The translations under genes were made by a program, and so were the position numbers. Source: JAXMEB01 sp046348545 (GTDB lineage Bacteria; Pseudomonadota; Gammaproteobacteria; Berkiellales; Berkiellaceae). Taken from it: a stretch of DNA of 64,000 bases. Under the pieces are notes generated by a model. That model saw only the letters and a program-made list of their open reading frames with translations. It had not been told where the DNA came from and ran no database searches. The stretch covers positions 1-64,000 of the forward strand of contig JAXMEB010000003.1 of NCBI GenBank assembly GCA_046348545.1, given 5' to 3'. This document shows positions 62,809 to 64,000 of this stretch, piece after piece. Every line of letters begins with the position of its first letter. The stretch's first letter is position 1.

Positions 62809-64000
62809 TTACCTATCTAAAAATTTAATAATTGATTTTTGAATTTCGTCCTTGATTTGCGAACTCCCTTGATCACACAAATCTATGTGTTTAGCGCTTT
62901 CAATCAGAATTGTCTCCACTCCTTTGCCTGGGATAACACCGGGATCTGCCTTGGTATCATTGGCACCGAAATGTAAAATTGGAACACCCATATCAGATGG
63001 AAAGGGATAGCGCAGACTATCAAGAGAGATGACTTTGTTAACTTTTTCTGTATATCTATCTGTAAACATCATAGAAATATCACCGCCATTTGAATGGCCT
63101 ATTAAAATTACCTTGTCTAAATTTAAATTTTGTTTGGTTTTATTAAGCTCTTTGATGACAAATAATATATTCTGAACACCACGTTCCCAAAGAGGTTTTC
63201 GCCTTTCGAATAGGTTGCCCGTTCTGGGTAGCGGTTTATCTGTTTCAAGATCATGTTGAATGCTCACTATAAAATATCCACGTGCCGCTAGCGCATTTTC
63301 GATAAACGCATATTCGGTATTTTTAGCACCATAGCCATGGTTAATAATCACCACGGGAAGTTTAATAATTCCTGCTTTAGCTTTACCCATCGATTCGCCA
63401 CTAACGTAAATCTCGACAGGTATAGAGCGATTGCGGGATTTGTCAAAATAATTTAAGTTTTTTGCTTTAATAAAAGGATTGTTGTCAGGCTCAGGGTCCT
63501 GTGACCAATCGACCACTTTGCCCCTTGTGAAATCCCATCGATACAGCCATGAAACGCCAAATGGCGCATAATAATTATCTGGCTCTAGGTAGGCTTTATC
63601 TTCTAATGCCCGATCTAATGTTACAAACCTGTATCCAAGCTCATCAACGATTTTAAGCAAATCTTCCATAGCATAAGAGTTGATTAAATTTATATGTAAT
63701 AACCATGTATGCCTGATATTACGCCCAAAGATTTTTTCAGAGGCAGTCTTGTAAAAAGCGAATTTTGCCTTTGTGTGCGCTAGATACTGGGCAATAATCT
63801 TTTCTTTATCTTTCGGAGTTTCAAGCAACTGCTGATTAAATTTCCAATCATCTGTATCAATGGTAATGGGGGCAACAATATAATTTTCCTTTTTTAGAAA
63901 GGACTCAAATGAAGCACGCATTTCCTTCGTCGTGCCGGTATCAAGATAAGGGTGCCTGAAATAACGGTAAGGCATGCCGCTATCTGCCATCAGTTTTTTG
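62809..64000 (-). CDS. polysaccharide deacetylase-like/alpha-beta hydrolase fusion (5' end beyond window)
   Basis: Open to the window edge; ATG 63990 is probably internal. The visible N-part (FRHPYLDTGTTKEMRASFESFLKKENYIVAPITID) is the later half of a NodB-type deacetylase barrel, including LLHINLINSYAMEDLL. From about visible residue 190 a dienelactone-hydrolase-like fold follows: VVIINHGYGAKNTEYAFI (oxyanion region), LIGHSNGGDISMMF (nucleophile elbow), GANDTKADPG (acid) and SAKHIDLC (His). A two-enzyme fusion for modified glycans is the likely reading. 3 bp from the beta-lactamase gene. Confidence 0.82.
   Translation of the reverse strand, partial: KKLMADSGMPYRYFRHPYLDTGTTKEMRASFESFLKKENYIVAPITIDTDDWKFNQQLLETPKDKEKIIAQYLAHTKAKFAFYKTASEKIFGRNIRHTWLLHINLINSYAMEDLLKIVDELGYRFVTLDRALEDKAYLEPDNYYAPFGVSWLYRWDFTRGKVVDWSQDPEPDNNPFIKAKNLNYFDKSRNRSIPVEIYVSGESMGKAKAGIIKLPVVIINHGYGAKNTEYAFIENALAARGYFIVSIQHDLETDKPLPRTGNLFERRKPLWERGVQNILFVIKELNKTKQNLNLDKVILIGHSNGGDISMMFTDRYTEKVNKVISLDSLRYPFPSDMGVPILHFGANDTKADPGVIPGKGVETILIESAKHIDLCDQGSSQIKDEIQKSIIKFLDR

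Overview
The window looks like chromosome from an AT-leaning, intracellular-type gammaproteobacterium, most likely of the Legionellales/Coxiellaceae kind. The reasons are the gammaproteobacterial order corB-ypjD-ffh-rpsP-rimM-trmD-rplS, a tRNA-Ser(GGA) very close to the enterobacterial one, heavy investment in amino-acid catabolism, a eukaryotic-like kinase, very large proteins of unknown role, a Legionella-like class D beta-lactamase, and short palindromic repeats inside coding genes. The placement is inference; no rRNA is present.

Layout. 1-3.3 kb: end of a two-partner-secretion exoprotein whose tail has a GHSRG hydrolase elbow, a small lipoprotein, an antisense small gene and the TpsB transporter. 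3.3-9.8 kb: housekeeping block (CorB, shortened YpjD, Ffh, RpsP-RimM-TrmD-RplS, Ogt, DsbC). 9.8-13.4 kb: electron transfer (ETF-QO, EtfB, EtfA). 13.4-19.8 kb and 31.5-32.3 kb: phenylalanine/tyrosine use (Hpd-FahA-MaiA, aromatic permease, HisC-like aminotransferase, PhhB, PAP2 phosphatase, PhhA). 19.8-28.9 kb: two adjacent giant genes, each with a long helical N-part, a charged linker and a C-terminal poly(A)-polymerase/CCA-type nucleotidyltransferase head; the second is broken by an IS256-family element. 28.9-31.4 kb: LTA-synthase-like and polyprenol/DAG-kinase-like membrane enzymes. 32.4-33.8 kb: a decayed IS4-family element sitting inside a palindromic repeat. 34-47 kb: a nearly complete leucine degradation set, with divergent liu/sco and bkd operons. 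47-54 kb: kinase-like gene, LivFGMHK branched-chain amino-acid importer and a HAD phosphatase. 55-58 kb: ABC exporter, methyltransferase and tRNA-Ser. 58.1-58.8 kb: a repeat-rich gap. 58.8-64 kb: an accessory cluster of two GNATs, a half-size ABC-F, VOC, P-loop, CsaA, OXA and a deacetylase-hydrolase fusion.

How it works together. LivKHMGF would import Leu/Ile/Val. The Bkd complex makes isovaleryl-CoA. LiuA, LiuBD, LiuC, HMG-CoA lyase, ScoAB and AtoB carry it to acetyl-CoA. EtfBA and ETF-QO pass LiuA electrons to quinone. PhhA/PhhB convert Phe to Tyr; the aminotransferase, Hpd, FahA and MaiA supply most of tyrosine breakdown. Homogentisate dioxygenase, the lipoamide dehydrogenase (E3) and a branched-chain transaminase are not in the window.

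Most unusual: a 128-bp near-palindrome (three full copies, one split by an IS, one shortened) that is inserted in frame inside etfA and inside the first giant gene and supplies the C-terminus of livF. It resembles in behaviour the protein-coding Rickettsia palindromic elements. The giant gene pair with C-terminal nucleotidyltransferase heads is the best candidate for an undescribed system; removing the IS and one target-site copy restores the second gene to 1462 codons.
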